Of a stretch of 64,000 bases of DNA, positions 61,550-64,000 are shown in pieces. Positions within the stretch are counted from its first letter, which is position 1. Every line of letters begins with the position of its first letter. The stretch is from Streptosporangium roseum DSM 43021 (lineage in GTDB: Bacteria > Actinomycetota > Actinomycetes > Streptosporangiales > Streptosporangiaceae). The translations under genes were made by a program, and so were the position numbers. The stretch is taken from contig NC_013595.1 in assembly GCF_000024865.1 (NCBI RefSeq), positions 3,348,001-3,412,000 of the forward strand, given 5' to 3'. Under the pieces are notes generated by a model that did no database searches, was not told the DNA's origin, and saw nothing but the letters and a program-made list of their open reading frames with translations.

Positions 61550-62461
61550 ATGGCGCGCGTTGTCTTCCTGCTCATCCCGTCGATTCACCTGCTCGACGTG
61601 GCGGGACCGGCCCAGGTCTTCTCCACGGCGGCAGACCTCGGCCACACCTACAAGCTCGTCTACGTCTCCGCGGAGCAGGACGTCGCCACCGTACAGGGGC
61701 TCCCGCTGCGCGCTCAGACACAGTGGCCCGAACTGGACGCCGACGACCTGATCGTCGTGCCGGGCTGGCGCGGGCCCGTCCGGATGCCGGATGCCGGGAC
61801 CTTCGCCCGGTTGCGCGACCATCACGCGACCGGCGGCACGCTCGCCGGGGTGTGCGCGGGCGCCGACGCGCTGGGCAGGGCCGGGCTGCTCGATGGCCGC
61901 CGCTGCACAACGCACCATACGGTCCAGGATGAATTGGCGCGCCTGTACCCCAAGGCGCACGTGGTCCGGGACGCACTGTATGTCGCGGACGAGCGGGTGG
62001 TCACCTCGGCGGGAGTGGCCAGCGGCATTGATGTGGCGCTGCACCTGCTCAGCGTGCGCCACGGCCCGCGCGCCGCAGGGCAGGTGGCCCGCACCATGGT
62101 GGTCCACGCCCACCGCGACGGCGCGGCCCGGCAGATCAGCATGATGTTCCGGCACCGTTCGCATGTCGACGAGACCGTGCACCGCGTCCAGGATCTGATC
62201 GACACACGGTTCACCGAACGCCTCCCGCTCAGCCTGCTCGCCCGGACGGCAAGTTGCAGCGAGCGGACCGTGACCCGGCTGTTCCGCGACGCGACCGGCA
62301 TGACGCCACTGGCATACCAGACTGTGCTACGGCTGGAGCGGGCCGAGCATCTCATCACCCAAGGGGCCACGACCGAGACGGCGGCACGCGACGTCGGCTA
62401 CGAGGACGCCCGCATGCTACGCCGCCTGCGCGCCCGCACCGGGGCGCGGGCGACCAGGTGA
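61550..62461 (+). CDS. GlxA-type regulator (DJ-1/PfpI domain plus AraC DNA-binding domain)
   Basis: A 303-residue regulator. Residues 1-170 form a DJ-1/PfpI fold (VVFLLIPSIHLLDVAGPAQV, then GTLAGVCAGADALGRAGLLD), with the nucleophile-elbow cysteine in the second. Residues 205-300 hold two helix-turn-helix motifs (LSLLARTASCSERTVTRLFR, then ATTETAARDVGYEDARMLRR). The tail is short, but both DNA-binding helices are complete. The ATG is 11 bases past the isochorismatase stop. Confidence 0.88.
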   Translation: MARVVFLLIPSIHLLDVAGPAQVFSTAADLGHTYKLVYVSAEQDVATVQGLPLRAQTQWPELDADDLIVVPGWRGPVRMPDAGTFARLRDHHATGGTLAGVCAGADALGRAGLLDGRRCTTHHTVQDELARLYPKAHVVRDALYVADERVVTSAGVASGIDVALHLLSVRHGPRAAGQVARTMVVHAHRDGAARQISMMFRHRSHVDETVHRVQDLIDTRFTERLPLSLLARTASCSERTVTRLFRDATGMTPLAYQTVLRLERAEHLITQGATTETAARDVGYEDARMLRRLRARTGARATR

Positions 62462-62632
62462 CTGGGTGGTTGCGGCGCTACGGCTGCCGCGGCAAAACGC
62501 GGCGGTTCCGAGATGCCAGGAAAGTGGCCACCGGTGGATATCAACGAGCAGGTGCGCGATAGGGGTCGGGACGTGTCGGCCTGAGCTTGCCGGGACATCG
62601 TAGGGTGTCGCCCTCAGGGCGAAAGGATCATT

Positions 62633-63676
62633 GTGCCGCAACTCTCTCGATTATCGCGGTCAGCGCTGTCGGCGTGGGTGGTGGCTGCGGCCGTCGCCGC
62701 CTTCCCGACCTGGGGGCTGTGGTGCGAGCGACTCGATCGTGAGGAGTTCACCCGGACCCATGGGGGGTCCGACCAGATCTACGGGGCCGTGCTCCTGTAC
62801 AGCCATGGATCGACGCTGTCGCCGTTTGCCCCGCTGCGCATTGATCTCGAAGCGGTCATGAAGATCATGGAGGACTGGGCGGTTCCGGCTTTCGTGGTTC
62901 TCCTCGGCCTCCTCGCGTGTCTCGGCCGCAGGGATCCCGGGGTGACAGGCCGGCGGGTGGCGGGACTCCTCGTCCTGATCGCGGTCCTCGAACTTCTCGC
63001 CTGGTGGTACAGCGGGCGAGGAATCTACGGCGAGACGGTCCCGCTGTCCGGCGCCGGCGGGTTCGGCACGGTGGCCGGTGGCTGGGGGATCACCCAGCTG
63101 TGTCTCCTGGCGGCCGCGGCGCTGGTGTTCGCCGCGTCGCGTGTGGTGCGGCCCGTCATCGGGGAGGAGCCGGGCGCGTCACGGGCCGGGACGGTGTGGC
63201 GGCGACCGGCGGCGGCCCTGGTCGACTATCTGATCGCCGTTGCCGCTCTGGGTGTCGTCGTGGGACCGCTCTGGTCCTTGATCGGCCTCGGCTCCGGGTT
63301 CCGGATGGGGTTCGGGCTCCTGGGGCAGGTCGACCTGTTGCAGGTCGGTACGGACCTCGAGGAGCTGGTCATCTTGTCCGGGCTGTTCCTTTACTTCTGG
63401 GTGCAGCACGCTCTGTGGGGGCGGACGCTCGGCAAGCGGCTGCTGGGTGTCCGGGTCATCGCCGCGCGGACGGGCGGACGGCTGGGCGCGGGCAGGACCG
63501 CGCTCCGCACGCTGATTTTCCCCCTCCTCGCCTTCGTCCCCGGCATCGGGCTGCCGTGCCTCCTCGCGGACGGGCTGTGGATGCTCCTCGATCCCGAAGG
63601 CCGGGTTCTCCGTGACCGTTGGCTGGGCGCCACGGTGGTACGCGACCGGGTACGGGACGCTCGGCCGCAGACGTGA
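62633..63676 (+). CDS. RDD-family membrane protein
   Basis: A 347-residue integral membrane protein. Four N-terminal helices are followed by an RDD domain of about 150 residues. The name-giving residues appear degenerate: RPAAALVDYLIAVAALGVVV carries the R and D. LWGRTLGKRLLGVRVIAART and DRWLGATVVRDR close the domain. The GTG at 62633 is provisional. The transported or bound partner, if any, is unknown. Confidence 0.82.
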   Translation: MPQLSRLSRSALSAWVVAAAVAAFPTWGLWCERLDREEFTRTHGGSDQIYGAVLLYSHGSTLSPFAPLRIDLEAVMKIMEDWAVPAFVVLLGLLACLGRRDPGVTGRRVAGLLVLIAVLELLAWWYSGRGIYGETVPLSGAGGFGTVAGGWGITQLCLLAAAALVFAASRVVRPVIGEEPGASRAGTVWRRPAAALVDYLIAVAALGVVVGPLWSLIGLGSGFRMGFGLLGQVDLLQVGTDLEELVILSGLFLYFWVQHALWGRTLGKRLLGVRVIAARTGGRLGAGRTALRTLIFPLLAFVPGIGLPCLLADGLWMLLDPEGRVLRDRWLGATVVRDRVRDARPQT

Positions 63677-63829
63677 CCGGCCACCATCGGCATGATCTTG
63701 CCAACGCGGGTGCCGACCACAGGTCCACGGTCCTGGACGACCATGGATTGAGGAGCCCCGTAGACCCTGCTCCACCTGGCTGCCATCCTCATCCGGGCAC
63801 GACGCTGACCGATGCGATAGAACCTTGCC

Positions 63830-64000
63830 ATGCCAAGCTTCGAGGTCACACCGATAGGTACAGTCCGGAACAACCGAACGGACGTCCAGCACACGGACAA
63901 CTGGGGTGCCGTCCGCAGCACGATCACCATCGACGAGCGCTTCGGCGAGGCGTGCCTCCAGGGTCTGGAGGGCTTCTCCCACGTGGAGGTCCTCTTCATC
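63830..64000 (+). CDS. trmO: TrmO-like (YaeB/TsaA) tRNA methyltransferase, partial
   Basis: The first 57 residues of a TsaA/YaeB-fold protein. FEVTPIGTVRNNRTDVQHTD opens with the conserved PIGxVR. GLEGFSHVEVLFI contains the family hallmark GLEGFSHxxVL. TrmO methylates t6A37 of some tRNAs with S-adenosylmethionine, and actinobacterial relatives may act on other targets. TAGAAC lies six bases before the ATG, so the start may be leaderless. The gene continues past the window. Confidence 0.8.
   Translation, partial: MPSFEVTPIGTVRNNRTDVQHTDNWGAVRSTITIDERFGEACLQGLEGFSHVEVLFI

Overview
The window is high-GC actinobacterial DNA. Pointers to an actinomycete, perhaps a Streptosporangiaceae-like genus (a weak inference), are frequent GTG starts, GTGA/ATGA operon overlaps, a four-gene conservon, a SigB/F-type stress sigma partner-switching cluster and a decayed actinomycete integrative element in a tRNA-Pro gene.

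Left third (1-21.4 kb). A siderophore ABC importer (ATPase cut by the window edge, two FecCD permeases, lipoprotein receptor) reads leftwards behind an IdeR/DmdR-type iron box. It is followed by a large catabolic locus: Tat-exported putative polysaccharide enzyme, MalF/MalG permeases, sugar-binding lipoprotein, Gfo/Idh/MocA oxidoreductase, heparinase II/III-like lyase, two amidohydrolase-fold proteins, a regulator, SIS-domain isomerase, ceramidase-like hydrolase, BadF/BcrA-type sugar kinase (frameshifted as sequenced), AraC regulator, fumarylacetoacetase-fold enzyme and a class III aminotransferase. The set looks like uptake and breakdown of an oligosaccharide rich in uronic acid or amino sugar. 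Its substrate cannot be named from sequence.

Middle (21.4-45.5 kb). A decayed stretch (transposase remnant, gene fragments) leads to a lower-GC pair: secreted metzincin plus lipoprotein. Next comes a roughly 2.2-kb insert carrying VapBC and a DUF6461-like protein, bracketed by imperfect copies of the 3' end and terminator of the proline-catabolic gene pruA. The proline operon with its divergent PucR/PutR-type regulator follows, then a membrane protein, tandem repeats, PaiB-like flavin protein, glycosyltransferase, and a signalling cluster (MEDS, PAS-GAF-SpoIIE, GAF-ANTAR, STAS, sigma factor, HATPase). NDH-2, a three-gene operon with paralogous helical proteins and an HTH protein close the block.

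Right third (45.6-64 kb). tRNA-Pro(GGG) is the left end of a 7.5-kb decayed AICE-like element with 101-bp att repeats (45681-45781 and 53204-53304). Inside are a fused RepSA/integrase remnant, the effector half of a GntR regulator, an IS5-family insertion that carries a passenger gene, two tiny overlapping genes, an HTH/PLD-like regulator with a Nudix partner and a second DUF6461-like protein. Beyond attR lie a conservon (cvnA-D), an orphan LysR effector-domain protein divergent from a DUF5997-type gene, a lipoprotein, an isochorismatase-fold hydrolase, a GlxA-type regulator, an RDD membrane protein and the start of a TrmO-like gene.
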